A stretch of DNA of 64,000 bases from Planctomycetaceae bacterium (GTDB taxonomy: Bacteria > Planctomycetota > Planctomycetia > Planctomycetales > Planctomycetaceae), in the NCBI GenBank assembly GCA_041398825.1, contig JAWKTX010000007.1, positions 355,775-419,774 of the forward strand. The letters run 5' to 3'. The position numbers were made by a program, and so were the translations under genes. Below are positions 46,293 through 54,989 of the stretch, piece by piece. The notes beneath the pieces were generated by a model, which was given only the letters and a program-made list of their open reading frames with translations, was not told the DNA's origin and ran no database searches. Numbering within the stretch: the first letter of the stretch is position 1; each line of letters begins with the position of its first letter.

Positions 46293-47765
46293 ATGAATCC
46301 GATCAAAATCGTCCGTCGATCCGTGACGGTCGCATGCTTCTTCTTGCTGCTGGAATTCAATCCAGCAGCGAAAACTGTCGGTCAGGACAATCTAAAACCA
46401 GGCCTTGAATCGCAGGCACTTCAGGCAATGAAGAGGGCGACGCATTTTTTCCACGATCAGGTCGCCGTCCACGGTGGCTATGTCTACAAGTATTCGCTTG
46501 ACCTGAAACACCGCGAAGGTGAAGGCAAAGCGTCGCCCACAGAAATCTGGGTGCAACCCCCTGGGACGCCAGCGGTTGGAATGGCGTTCATCAAAGCATT
46601 TGAGGCGACAGGCGACCCGCAATTTCTTCAGGCGGCTGTCGACGCAGCGATGGCACTGGTGGATGGTCAACTGGAATCCGGAGGCTGGTCCAGCAGCATT
46701 GAGTTCGATCCCAAAGGTAAACACGCAGATCGACTTCGAAGCGGAAAGGGAAAACCGAAAGGCAAAAACTACTCGACACTGGATGACGATAAGACGCAGT
46801 CGGCCATTTGCCTTCTGATGCAAACCGACAAAGCACTTCAGTTTCGGAACCCCGTGATTCACGAAGCGACTGTTTTCGCACTCGATGCGATGCTGACGGC
46901 ACAATTTGCCAATGGCGGGTTCCCGCAGGGCTGGCGCGAACCCGTGACACAGCAACCCGTCCAAAAAGCGTCGTATCCGGAGTACGACTGGCGAACCGAA
47001 AACAGAATCAAGGACTACTGGGACTATTACACACTCAATGACGGACTGGCCGGTACCGCTGCCCGAACGCTGCATATGGCACATCAGGTCTATGGTGATC
47101 AGAAATACCACGATGCATTACTGAAGCTGGGCGACTTTCTGATCCTGGCACAGCTGCCCGAACCTCAAACCGGTTGGGCTCAGCAATACAATTTCGACAT
47201 GCATCCAATGTGGGCAAGAAAGTTTGAACCGCCCGCCGTTTCCGGCCGGGAATCAGAAGACGCGATGTCCACACTGCTGTTTCTTTATGAACTCACCGGC
47301 GACAGCAGGTACCTTCCACCCGTGGAATCCGGGCTCGCATGGCTGAATCGGTCAAAGTTACCCGATGGGCAAATCGCTCGTTTCTACGAGTTGAAGACCA
47401 ACCGCCCACTGTACTTTGTCCGAGACACTTACGAACTCACCTACGACGACAGCAATCTGCCGACACACTACGGATTCAAAACAGCCCCCCGCACTGACCG
47501 CATTGAAAAGCGGCTCAACGAGCTGAAACAATCAGGCAAATCACCAAAGTCGGCCAGTAGTCTGAAAACGCTGACTCGCGATGCAGAACAAATCATCAAT
47601 GAACTCGACGATCAGGGACGCTGGCTGGCCATGAATGACAATAAGCCCGCAGATGCCCGTTCCATTCGTAAGGGTGAAGCATTCATCTCAAGTGAATTAT
47701 TTTCTCACAACCTGACTCGTCTGGCAGAGTACCTCACGACAGCAAAGGGAGCCCACATCCCGTAA
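46293..47765 (+). CDS. Pectate lyase-like polysaccharide lyase (PL10-type), secreted
   Basis: 490 residues with a leader (VTVACFFLLLEFNPAAKTVGQD). The alpha/alpha toroid fold is suggested by repeated helix pairs with AVGMAFIKAFEATGDPQFLQAAVDAAMALVDGQLESGGW and AMLTAQFANGGFPQGW, then YPEYDWRTENRIKDYWDYYTLND and LAQLPEPQTGWAQQYNFDMHPMWARKFEPPAVS, close to the substrate-binding region of PL10. Expected to cleave polygalacturonate or a related acidic polymer by beta-elimination. The C-terminal third has an insertion rich in lysine and serine. The family assignment rests on recognised patterns, not a search. Confidence 0.8.
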   Translation: MNPIKIVRRSVTVACFFLLLEFNPAAKTVGQDNLKPGLESQALQAMKRATHFFHDQVAVHGGYVYKYSLDLKHREGEGKASPTEIWVQPPGTPAVGMAFIKAFEATGDPQFLQAAVDAAMALVDGQLESGGWSSSIEFDPKGKHADRLRSGKGKPKGKNYSTLDDDKTQSAICLLMQTDKALQFRNPVIHEATVFALDAMLTAQFANGGFPQGWREPVTQQPVQKASYPEYDWRTENRIKDYWDYYTLNDGLAGTAARTLHMAHQVYGDQKYHDALLKLGDFLILAQLPEPQTGWAQQYNFDMHPMWARKFEPPAVSGRESEDAMSTLLFLYELTGDSRYLPPVESGLAWLNRSKLPDGQIARFYELKTNRPLYFVRDTYELTYDDSNLPTHYGFKTAPRTDRIEKRLNELKQSGKSPKSASSLKTLTRDAEQIINELDDQGRWLAMNDNKPADARSIRKGEAFISSELFSHNLTRLAEYLTTAKGAHIP

Positions 47766-47894
47766 ATGCAATGCCTGTGACACGAAGAACGAGAAAAGAT
47801 CGCTGGCTCGATGACGGTTGCATCAGTCCCGATGCGCCAACGCCATCCTGGTTTGGCGTGGAGTCTTGTGGCGGCGGGCGTTGATGTTGACTTC

Positions 47895-48018
47895 AGAAAA
47901 CGCTCCGCTCCGCGGCATCTGGTCATCCGCAGACCTTGATTCGTGTTGGTGCGGGCTGGAGCCAGTCTGCAGCTCGGAAACCGGGCCAACAAGCTCCGTG
48001 TGCAACGGCTTGTTCGCT
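47895..48018. repeat. Degenerate attC-like site (attC9)
   Basis: Left core AGAAAAC, 11 bases, CGGCATCTGG; right half CTCCGTG, 11 bases, GTTCGCT. The spacing matches the clear attC sites further right, and it lies immediately after the stop of the minus-strand DUF1559 gene, where a cassette's attC should be. The stem pairing is imperfect. It would mark the distal end of the cassette array. Confidence 0.35.
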
Positions 48019-48022
48019 GCCG

Positions 48023-48880
48023 TTATGGTGACGTGACGGCGTTCTCCGCCACCGTTTCCGAGCCAGCAATAGTGAGTAATGCTGAAAGAACTTCAGGAGA
48101 TGTTGTGTCAGCAAGAAATTTGACATGGCCATCAACAAACAATGCCATTCCTCCGCCGTGATGGAGCCCGCCAAACTGTTCATCATGCCCGATTAAAGGG
48201 CGATCCGGAGAGTAATCACGAACCGTGGCGTGGCCACCGGCAAGCCAACAACCGTTCTGGGTATTCGTTTCGATCGCGATCAGCGTCGTTGAAATGCCGT
48301 CCTTTACGTCCGCGAGTGAACGACATTCATTGTATGCCCACACTCCGGCACGATTGGAAGTCCTCGGCAGGAGTGCCGCGTCAGTCGCAATGCCCGCTGT
48401 GCCAACGTAATCTGTGAGCGGCTGCCCATCGGAGTAAACACTCCGAGTACCATTCGGACATTTGATCACTGGGAAGGGCACAAGCGGAACATCAAATTCC
48501 TCAAATGGCCCGTTGCGCCAGGTGTGAAGTCTCAATGGACGCAATGTTGGATCGTCCCATGGCCGAGTAGAGTCGATGATCGGAGTGCCGTAATGCCCCC
48601 AGTGGCTGCCAAGACAAAGATACCAACTCCACCGCTTTTCAGGTGGAAGAACCGGATTCCCGATACAACCATAAGGAAATGATCCCATCGCTTCGTGATA
48701 GTTGTGCAGCGCAAGGGCAAGCTGTTTAAGGGTATACCTACACTGAGTTTGACGAGCAGATTCCCGCGCACTTCGAACTGCCGGAATTGTGATCGCCGCC
48801 AGCAATCCGACCATGACTAACACGACGCAGACCTCGATACGTGAAAAACCGTGGCGATAGTGAGCGACTGTGGAAGCCAT
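48023..48880 (-). CDS. DUF1559 pseudopilin-like protein (2 of 2), probable integron cassette
   Basis: 285 residues. Pilin-like N-terminus HGFSRIEVCVVLVMVGLLAAITIPAVRSARESARQTQCRYTLKQLALALHNYHEAMGSFPYG with Glu at +5; C-terminus with the secreted H-x9-DG type ending (HHGGGMALFVDGHVKFLADTTSPEVLSALLTIAG). Shorter than the copy at 41362, as is usual for this branch. A degenerate attC-like palindrome follows its TAA, and it is read on the same strand as all genes of the array, so it may be the last cassette. That would be an unusual cargo. Confidence 0.85.
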   Translation of the reverse strand: MASTVAHYRHGFSRIEVCVVLVMVGLLAAITIPAVRSARESARQTQCRYTLKQLALALHNYHEAMGSFPYGCIGNPVLPPEKRWSWYLCLGSHWGHYGTPIIDSTRPWDDPTLRPLRLHTWRNGPFEEFDVPLVPFPVIKCPNGTRSVYSDGQPLTDYVGTAGIATDAALLPRTSNRAGVWAYNECRSLADVKDGISTTLIAIETNTQNGCWLAGGHATVRDYSPDRPLIGHDEQFGGLHHGGGMALFVDGHVKFLADTTSPEVLSALLTIAGSETVAENAVTSP

Positions 48881-48970
48881 TTTCAGTCTCGAGTCTCATT
48901 TTGCAACGAACGTCTCGGATAACGCGGCCGCCGGGAACGACTAACCACTTCAAGAGACTCAGCTGGGCGG

Positions 48971-49329
48971 CTATTGTGCATCCGATGGTTCCCCAGGACT
49001 CCAGTCGACGACCCACTCCGGCAGCGCACGCCGAATGGAAGAAACGCCATCTGCGGAAACCTTTGTGTTTCTGAGTCGAAGATATCGCAAGCCAGTCAGC
49101 CGCGAAAAGTGTCTCACGGATTCGTCAGTGATCGGGATTTCATCGATCTGCAGACGTTGCAGAGAATGTAGATCTACCAAATGAGCCATCCCGACGTCAC
49201 TGACCGGAAGGTCTCCAAGATAGAGACTCTCGAGCGATCTGAGCGCACCAAGAGAAGCAAGTCCATCATCGGTGAAGGTCGCATGGGACAAGCTGAGACG
49301 CGTCAACGATTTGAATTGACTCATAAACT
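48971..49329 (-). pseudogene. Leucine-rich-repeat protein, 3' fragment cut off by IS3 element
   Basis: Four RNI-type leucine-rich repeats (LTRLSLSHATFTDDGLASLGALRSLESLYLGDLPVSDVGMAHLVDLHSLQRLQIDEIPITDESVRHF) followed by a short tail. The frame continues exactly into the 5' fragment at 50611 and above if the IS element and one CAA copy are removed: codons RDL then EFMSQFKSLTRL. So this is one gene split by transposition, not two. Confidence 0.85.
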
Positions 49330-49384
49330 CAATGAGGTGGTACAGGTTTCAGGACAGGTCATTCTCTTATTTTGAGAGTTTGAT

Positions 49385-50240
49385 GAGCTGTTCGAACTGA
49401 GCTGGCGACCAGTACTCAGGGCTGGAGTGTCTGCGTTCGTAGACGTAGTAGCGGATGTATTTTGAGACTCTTTCGCCTCAGCCCTCTTTGTGTTCGGTCA
49501 TCTCGGTTCGTTCTTGATGGTTCCGAAGCAGCTTTTCATGTAATGGAGTTGTCATAACAGTTGTCAGGACGACTCATGCTGCTTTACGTCTGCTCGGCGA
49601 AGAAGCGATCGGTAGTCGTTGGCGTACCAGCCGCCTCCGTGTGATGAAGCAATCAACGTCAGGTGGCGGTCTCTGATGGCCGAACGCAGTGCCTTGAGAA
49701 CAAGCTTTGTTCCGTCATGTTATCCAGATGTAACCAACGATCCGCTGACTTTGAATCCATCAGCATCGCCTGTAACAAACGTACCGTCCGTCAGCGGGAT
49801 GTAAGTGATGTCTCCAACCCAAATTTGATTGATCGTTGTTGGTGCGTACGGCATCGAGCAGCAGGTTCGGCGAATATCCCAGCCGATGGCGACTGTTTGT
49901 CGTTTTGGGAACGAACGATTTCGGTTGAATTGCCTTTAATCTCAGTGTTTTCATGACATTCGAGACCTTTCTACGATCACAGTGATGTCCCATCTCCTTG
50001 AGGTCTTCGGCAATCCGACGAGCTCCCGTAGCGGCGGCGATCCACGCTTGAAGTGACGTAAACATATCGTGCTGGACCGCCAGTTTGAGTTGATTCCATT
50101 GTTCTTCGAAGATTGTGGGCTTCAGCATCGCCCAGTCGCCTGTAAACAAACGAAGTTCGGTTCAGCATCAAGATGGCGACAGAAGCTTCGGAGTACGTTT
50201 CCATGACCTTCCTGAACGGTGGCTTCCACGGCCGCATAGA
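49385..50240 (-). pseudogene. IS3 OrfB (DDE integrase) remnants in several frames
   Basis: Recognisable pieces: GARRIAEDLKEMGHHCDRRKVSNVMKTLRLKAIQPKSF, then (next frame) INQIWVGDITYIPLTDGTF with the first catalytic Asp, then near the end YYVYERRHSSPEYWSPAQFEQLIKLSK. The frame changes several times and the second Asp/Glu region is not intact. An unrelated-looking stretch (about 50060-50165) that also occurs at 53231-53335 lies inside it. Confidence 0.75.
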
Positions 50241-50281
50241 CGTCGGCTATTCGTTGCGGCCGAAAATATGCCCAACCTTTT

Positions 50282-50542
50282 TTAAGATATCCCTCTCTCG
50301 CTCGACACGCCGCAGATCGGCGCGAGGTCCTTGACCTTCGTCTCCAAGAGCTTGCTACCGGACCAATTTTTCAGCTGCTCCTGTTTCCAGCGATACAAAA
50401 CGTTGACGTTTGAAATGCCCAGGCAGTCAACAACCTGGTGCAGTGTACCCATCCAGAAGCAACTGCACTGCTTCTTCCTTGAACTCATCCGTGTGCGCCG
50501 GCGAGTCGATTTACGCACTGATGATTTCTTCTTCCGAGCCAT
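50282..50542 (-). pseudogene. IS3 OrfA, frame-damaged
   Basis: Begins MARKKKSS 20-odd codons inside the element's right end and carries the helix-turn-helix of the IS3 OrfA family (GTLHQVVDCLGISNVNVLYRWKQEQL). The expected FSPEFKxEAVQLLLDG segment is replaced by basic out-of-frame residues (RKSTRRRTRMSSRKKQ), showing at least one frameshift, and the leucine zipper that should follow is cut short. Confidence 0.7.
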
Positions 50543-50613
50543 TCTGATGTCCTTTCATATGGACTCCAGAATAGGAATATTCAGGTGTCCCTGGAACCTG
50601 TACCACCTCACAA

Positions 50614-51305
50614 GGTCACGATCCAGTAGCCGAATATCAACCAGGTTGAGGTGCCGGAGCCGATCATTTCCAGCTAGAACGGTCAATCCGTCGCCCGTGA
50701 TCGAAGTGTAGCAAGCATCCAGTTCTTCGAGCTGGCTGAGCGGTTCCAGGTAATGCATTCCGGCATCAGTAATTTCATCGCACCCTGCAAAGCTCAGTCG
50801 CTTTAGCTCGGGAAACGCAGTAACCCACTTTAGATCATCATTCGTTAGCTCACGCGTTTCATGACCCATGTCGGATATACAGGTGAATCGCTTGTGGCGT
50901 CAAGCCGAGTTGGGCTGGCGTGCCTCCATCCGAGTTCTTCGCTGAGGAAGAACGAGTTTACCAATACGAAATTCGCAATGATCCACGCCCGTCGGGCATG
51001 TTGGCAGAACATGCCGCAGGATCTTGAAACCAAACTTCCTCGATGCCACCCTGATCATCAAGTCTGACAATAGCGTGCAAGCTGTGGATTGCTTTGAGAC
51101 CCTCTTCGCGATTAAGTGTCGAATCAGCAACAGCGATACGTGTCGCTTTCACGTTCGGCGCAGATGTACCAGCACAATCACCCGGAAATCGCGACGAGCG
51201 ATTCTCATTGTCCAAATCCCCAGGATCATGGGTGCAAGTCGGCGCATTGGGACAAAACCTGAAGCGAGAATTCAATTGCGTTTTCGTAGAAGCGGTGATT
51301 GGCAA
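50614..51305 (-). pseudogene. Leucine-rich-repeat protein, 5' part, split and frame-broken
   Basis: Nearest the IS element, RELTNDDLKWVTAFPELKRLSFAGCDEITDAGMHYLEPLSQLEELDACYTSITGDGLTVLAGNDRLRHLNLVDIRLLDRDL gives three leucine-rich repeats. The preceding expected N-terminal motif lies in another frame (EEGLKAIHSLHAIVRLDDQGGIEEVWFQ, near 51020-51105). Roughly 150 bases between the two (50872-51020) do not encode repeat sequence and look like a second insertion or a rearrangement. The gene begins just inside an attC-like site at 51301, as a cassette gene would. Confidence 0.7.
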
Positions 51306-51383
51306 ACGAAAAAGCTACCCCGGCCGCCGCGGGCGAGCGTCCATTTCAAAACCGCGCGGTTTAAAGCCGCCCTGCGTGCCTAA
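51301..51383. repeat. attC-like site, partly degenerate (attC8)
   Basis: Left core GGCAAAC, 11 bases, then CCCGGCCGCCGCGGGCGAGCG, the same box seen in the clear sites at 58904 and 59503. The right half (CGCGCGG...GCCGCC) is complementary to the left box, but the final GTTRRRY core is altered (GCGTGCC). Confidence 0.5.
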
Positions 51384-51671
51384 TATGTTTCGACGTTCTG
51401 CCAGATGTTCCCATCCGCCGAACGATCGGCCATTATTCTCGTTATCCGGTTGAGAGTCCCACCGAGCAGCAACTCGAGTGTGGACGGCGCCAGACGTATC
51501 GTGCCTGGTTCCTTTTGAGACCGTGGGACAGCCGGATCGCAGGTCGTCTTCATTTCAAACCCGAACCGATCGACTGGATTTAGCAATCAGCGTTGCGCGA
51601 AAACCAGCGTAATCATTCCTGTCGAATATTAGGAAGCGGGACAAAATGAACAGTCAAGCAGCCAATCGGGA

Positions 51672-52640
51672 TTGAATATCCTCGTGGGGATCGATGTGGC
51701 GAGTAAAGACAAGGACTCGACATCGCAGACAATCAGGGCCATCGTGTCCGGACCATCGCAGCAACGAATCAAGCAGCGACCCACCGGTGAAGATTCAGTC
51801 GCTGGGCGAGTGACCGAGCACAACCTGATTGTCGTTTTGGAGAGTGCTTCGACCGCAAGATAAAGGTCGCGATTTGCTCGTTGAACTTTCATCAGCATCG
51901 TATTGCATTGGCTGTCGAACTCGACAGGTCAGCGAGACTTGCCCGAGGCGATCGGACGCATTGATTTCAAGACCGACCCGATGCTGAGGTCATCGTCCGA
52001 TTCGGCTGAGAGTGAAATCGTTAAGCCTGCCGCTGCAGAGCCACTGTCGGACGAACAGGTCCGGCTTGGGCGGCTTCAGAACGGCGACTACAGATCCTTG
52101 ATCTGATCAACCAGGAGCAGAATCGTTTGCATCAGACTCAGGACAAGGAAACTCGGGCGTTGATGATATGGTTCTGAAACCACTCAGAAAACAGCTCAAA
52201 ACACTGGACGAACGCATTGCAGGGGCTGTGAAAACGATGAGTCCCACACACGCAGAGTCGAAATACTCAACTCTGTGTGAAAGGCATCGGGCCGGGTGAC
52301 TGTCAGACGTCTTCTGCTGAACTCCCCGAGCTGGGAAAACTCAATCGCAGGCAACGCAAAGCTGGTCGAGTCGTCTGATCAGTCGCCAGTGATTCCGGTC
52401 TAGTCCTCCCACAGGCGAAAGACAGTCGGAGGGTGTTCGGGAGAGTTCGCCGTAATGCTTTTTATATGGCGGCGATGTCTGCCGCACAGTTTAACTCCCG
52501 CATGAAGAGTTTTCGTATTTGCGATTGCTGGCCGTAGGAAAGCAGAAGAAGGTGGCACTCACGGCTGTCATGCGAAACTCATCACGATCCTCAATACGCT
52601 CGTTCGTACGGATCAGCTCTGAAAGATCCTTCACCACCTG
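51672..52640 (+). pseudogene. IS110-family transposase remnant
   Basis: Starts LNILVGIDVASKDKDS, the DEDD-type N-terminus of IS110 transposases. Further along, in shifting frames with many stops, come ELPELGKLNRRQ, then sequence equivalent to the transposase_20 region (LYMAAMSAAQFN-like) and KLITILNTLVRTDQL near 52600, the family's C-terminal pattern. Every frame has several stops, so it is long dead. The array around it reads on the opposite strand. Confidence 0.75.
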
Positions 52641-52676
52641 TTGGTGACTACGAGCTTGTCTGAGCCCAGCTGTCTT

Positions 52677-52720
52677 TCACCGTCGCATCGCCTTCACCCC
52701 AAAAGGCGATGCGACGGTGA
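52677..52720. repeat. Perfect 18-bp hairpin
   Basis: Arms TCACCGTCGCATCGCCTT (52677-52694) and its exact complement (52703-52720) with an 8-base loop. It lies about 40 bases past the IS110 remnant. It lacks a T-run, so it is not a typical terminator. It could be an IS end, a recombination site or a processed RNA structure. Confidence 0.8.
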
Positions 52721-52911
52721 GTTGAAAAGGGGCCCAGCCCCCGTTTGCTGATCCCGAGCGAGCAGTGCCGCCCCCACCATCACACATAAACGGCGAATTC
52801 GAAATACAAATCTCCAATCTGAAACTTGATCTCTGTTAACACCGTCGCTGTCCCGATTTTCCAACGGACAGCTAAGCAGACCACAGGGCTTGGTAAAGTA
52901 CGATGTTGAAA

Positions 52912-53109
52912 TTACTCAATTGGAGCGTGGTTACAGGGCGAGAATCTTACTTGTTCCATTCTCCAGGCAACCACGCTACCAGCCGCAGCACGATTCCGAC
53001 AACAATCAGCACTCAATGAACATGATTCGCGAAATGGATTTCCATGCGGCGGCGATTCCTCGGGATTCGAACTGTGATCCGGCGTTTCATACGGATTCAT
53101 TCGCGTCAC
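52912..53109 (-). CDS. Small MNPYETP-type protein, cassette gene, possibly frameshifted
   Basis: 65 residues starting MTRMNPYETPDHSSNPEESP. An MNPYE(S/T)P opening is frequent in small planctomycete membrane proteins. In another frame the same region gives a hydrophobic segment (LIVVGIVLRLVAWLPGEWNK), so one frameshift near 53005 would restore a short membrane protein. The start lies 17 bases from the core of the attC at 53126-53216, as expected for an integron cassette. Confidence 0.45.
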   Translation of the reverse strand: MTRMNPYETPDHSSNPEESPPHGNPFRESCSLSADCCRNRAAAGSVVAWRMEQVRFSPCNHAPIE

Positions 53110-53125
53110 TACTCGGGTCCTGTTG

Positions 53126-53216
53126 ACAGAACGACCCGCATCACGGGCTGGCGAGAGTTGACTTCGATTTCACAAAACGCTGGCCACCGCCACTCTCGTG
53201 CATGGCATGGTTCGTC
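53126..53216. repeat. Integron attC site (attC6)
   Basis: 91 bases. Left core ACAGAAC, 11 bases, CGGGCTGGCG; central loop GAGTTGACTTC...; right half GGCCACCGCCACTCTCG, 11 bases, GTTCGTC. The halves are inverse complements with small bulges, and both spacers are exactly 11, as in the sites next to the integrase. Confidence 0.75.
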
Positions 53217-53228
53217 CGCTCATCCACG

Positions 53229-53489
53229 CTAAACATTGTGCTCGACCGCCAGTTTGAGTTGATTCCATTGTGTTTGGATTTCTTTAGCACGCTCCAGTCG
53301 CCTGCAAACAAGTCGATATTCTTCAGCATGAAGTCGCATAAGCTCAGTACTGAATGCCTTAAGTGTTGCACATGACGGAACTCCCGCCCTCAAATTGATT
53401 TTTGACACACTGCGGAAGATCCATGATTGACGATCTCCTCGCTGGTCCTCCGGCAGTTCGATTGTTCTTCGCAGGAAGCGGTCAATCAC
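53229..53489 (-). CDS. Hypothetical cassette ORF
   Basis: 86 residues (ELPEDQRGDRQSWIFRSVSK...MRLHAEEYRLVCRRLERAKEIQTQWNQLKLAVEH). Its stop is 12 bases from the attC6 core. The C-terminal 35 codons lie in DNA also found inside the IS3 OrfB at 50060-50165, so it may be an IS-derived fragment rather than a gene. No family recognised. Confidence 0.3.
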   Translation of the reverse strand: MIDRFLRRTIELPEDQRGDRQSWIFRSVSKINLRAGVPSCATLKAFSTELMRLHAEEYRLVCRRLERAKEIQTQWNQLKLAVEHNV

Positions 53490-53589
53490 CGGAAAATAAA
53501 TGCGAACGCCTTGCCGCCCATGAACATAAAATCTTCCTGGTAGGCTTCATATGGGCATTCTTCAAATCTTGCGAGGTAACGCCTCTTCC

Positions 53590-54284
53590 GTAACGTGAGG
53601 CACGAACCGAAGACTTTGATTCCAGTGCATGCGCATCCAAGTCGCTACGATACGATCGAAGTCAGTTTGTTTGGCAACTTAGCGGGCATGACCTGCGGAG
53701 GAATCATCCTAAAGCATCGGTTGCGGCGCATTGATTCTCAACTGGAAATTTGGCAGCGACCGCAACTCGGCTTCGCATTTTTTGTTATCCATCGCCATCC
53801 GCAGTTCCGTTGTCACGCCGCTTGTGAACCATCTCCCAACGACAACGAACAAGACACCCCAACCGCGCCCCAAAAATTGCGAGAACTGCTAAAGACGAAT
53901 TCGGTGGGAGACCGAAGGCGAGCATGCCGCAAAAAACCATATCCAACTGTACGAATAAGAGAACAGGTATTGTGGCGGCGTTTTCATGACTTGGTGCAAT
54001 GGATGCCATAATGTAGCGGTTTGCGACTACATCAATTCGACTTGCCCTGAAGCTACCAAAACTTACACGGAGCGTCGGATATATTTGCTTGGTATTGTGA
54101 ACTGTCGGTGAATGCGATGCAGGATCACAGCACTGCCTTCCGGCAATTAGTGCAGCACCGGCAGGCAAGTTGATAAATCGCTGCAAAGGCTAGTTGAATG
54201 AACCTGACGCCGTCCCGCGCGGTCAAACTTAGCCATCAGAACGTTGTCGGCACTACGAAGGGTGGATGGATGTCGGACTATCCA
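53590..54284. other. Eroded part of cassette array
   Basis: Near 53590 is half an attC-like site (GTAAC, 11 bases, CCGAAGACTTTGA, the last part shared with attC3 at 58268). A minus-strand ORF at 53785-54186 (VLLFVQLDMVFCGMLAFGLPPNSSLAVLAIFGARLG) has two hydrophobic stretches and could be a decayed membrane-protein cassette. Near 54195 is another left half (AATGAAC, 11 bases, CCGCGCGG). Nothing here is certain. Confidence 0.35.
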
Positions 54285-54438
54285 TTACGCGAAGCCTTCT
54301 CGACGAAAGGCGAATGTGTCACTCGGCTGCCACGGGTAAGCTCCGATTACGACGACCTCATCAGGTGAGCCGTTTCGCTGGACCTTAACGCGATTCCGAC
54401 GTAAGCGGATTGGTGCAAGTTCATTCATCAGTGCCATC

Positions 54439-54807
54439 TCACCATTCGTAGGTTCCGAGTGAAAATAACCCACCAATCGGATTGAGGATACGTATCAGTG
54501 TTAAGTCACGAATTCGGTGTTGACGTCGTCTGGTACTGGCGTCGGGTTTGCATTCGTAGAATGACTGGCCGTAGTCTGGTATGGCAGTCCAGGCTTCTGA
54601 ACGAAATCGTTTGCGGCCAGTTCTAATGATGTAGAATTGTGATTCAGGTTTCGGCGGCTGACTTCGAGTACGCATAACGGGATCGGCAGGTAGATGCCGG
54701 ATGGAACCGTCTTGCCAAGCTGTGATTTCACAAATCGCGTCATCGGCCGGCTCCAGTTCGACCGCTTTGTTCTGCCACGATCCGGTAGTGCGGACCAATA
54801 TAGTCAT
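54439..54807 (-). CDS. Hypothetical cassette ORF, probably truncated or frameshifted
   Basis: 122 residues (VELEPADDAICEITAWQDGSIRHLPADPVMRTRSQPPKPESQFYIIRTGRKRFRSEAWTAIPDYGQ). The start is about 20 bases from a right attC half (GCACGCCTTGTTGCTG, near 54819). The last codons (NPIGGLFSLGTYEW) seem to continue in the next frame as a short ORF to 54285 (NELAPIRLRRNRVKVQRNGSPDEVVVIG). No family recognised. Confidence 0.35.
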   Translation of the reverse strand: MTILVRTTGSWQNKAVELEPADDAICEITAWQDGSIRHLPADPVMRTRSQPPKPESQFYIIRTGRKRFRSEAWTAIPDYGQSFYECKPDASTRRRQHRIRDLTLIRILNPIGGLFSLGTYEW

Positions 54808-54989
54808 CGTACGCTAGACAGCACGCCTTGTTGCTGGCTCGGTCGAGCGTTACAAGCTTCGCGAACTCTTCGACACATTGAATTCGACGGATTTAGCGTC
54901 CAAATCGGTTTGTCAAATGCCATCCGGAACCTCTTCGATGCTGATGTCCGTATTCGTTGTCAATTAGCATTTGAACCGCGTCCTGAGCA

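Larger units (their letters stand above)
49333..50610 (-). mobile_element. IS3-family insertion sequence, degraded, 1278 bp
   Basis: The ends are inverted repeats: TGAGGTGGTACAGGTTTCAGG at 49333 on the plus strand and the same with one mismatch (TTC to TCC) reading inward from 50610 on the minus strand. Ends TG...CA. A 3-bp target duplication CAA flanks it (49330-49332 and 50611-50613), as for the IS3 family. Contents on the minus strand are an OrfA reading frame and OrfB pieces in several frames, so it cannot transpose by itself. It interrupts a leucine-rich-repeat gene. Confidence 0.88.
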
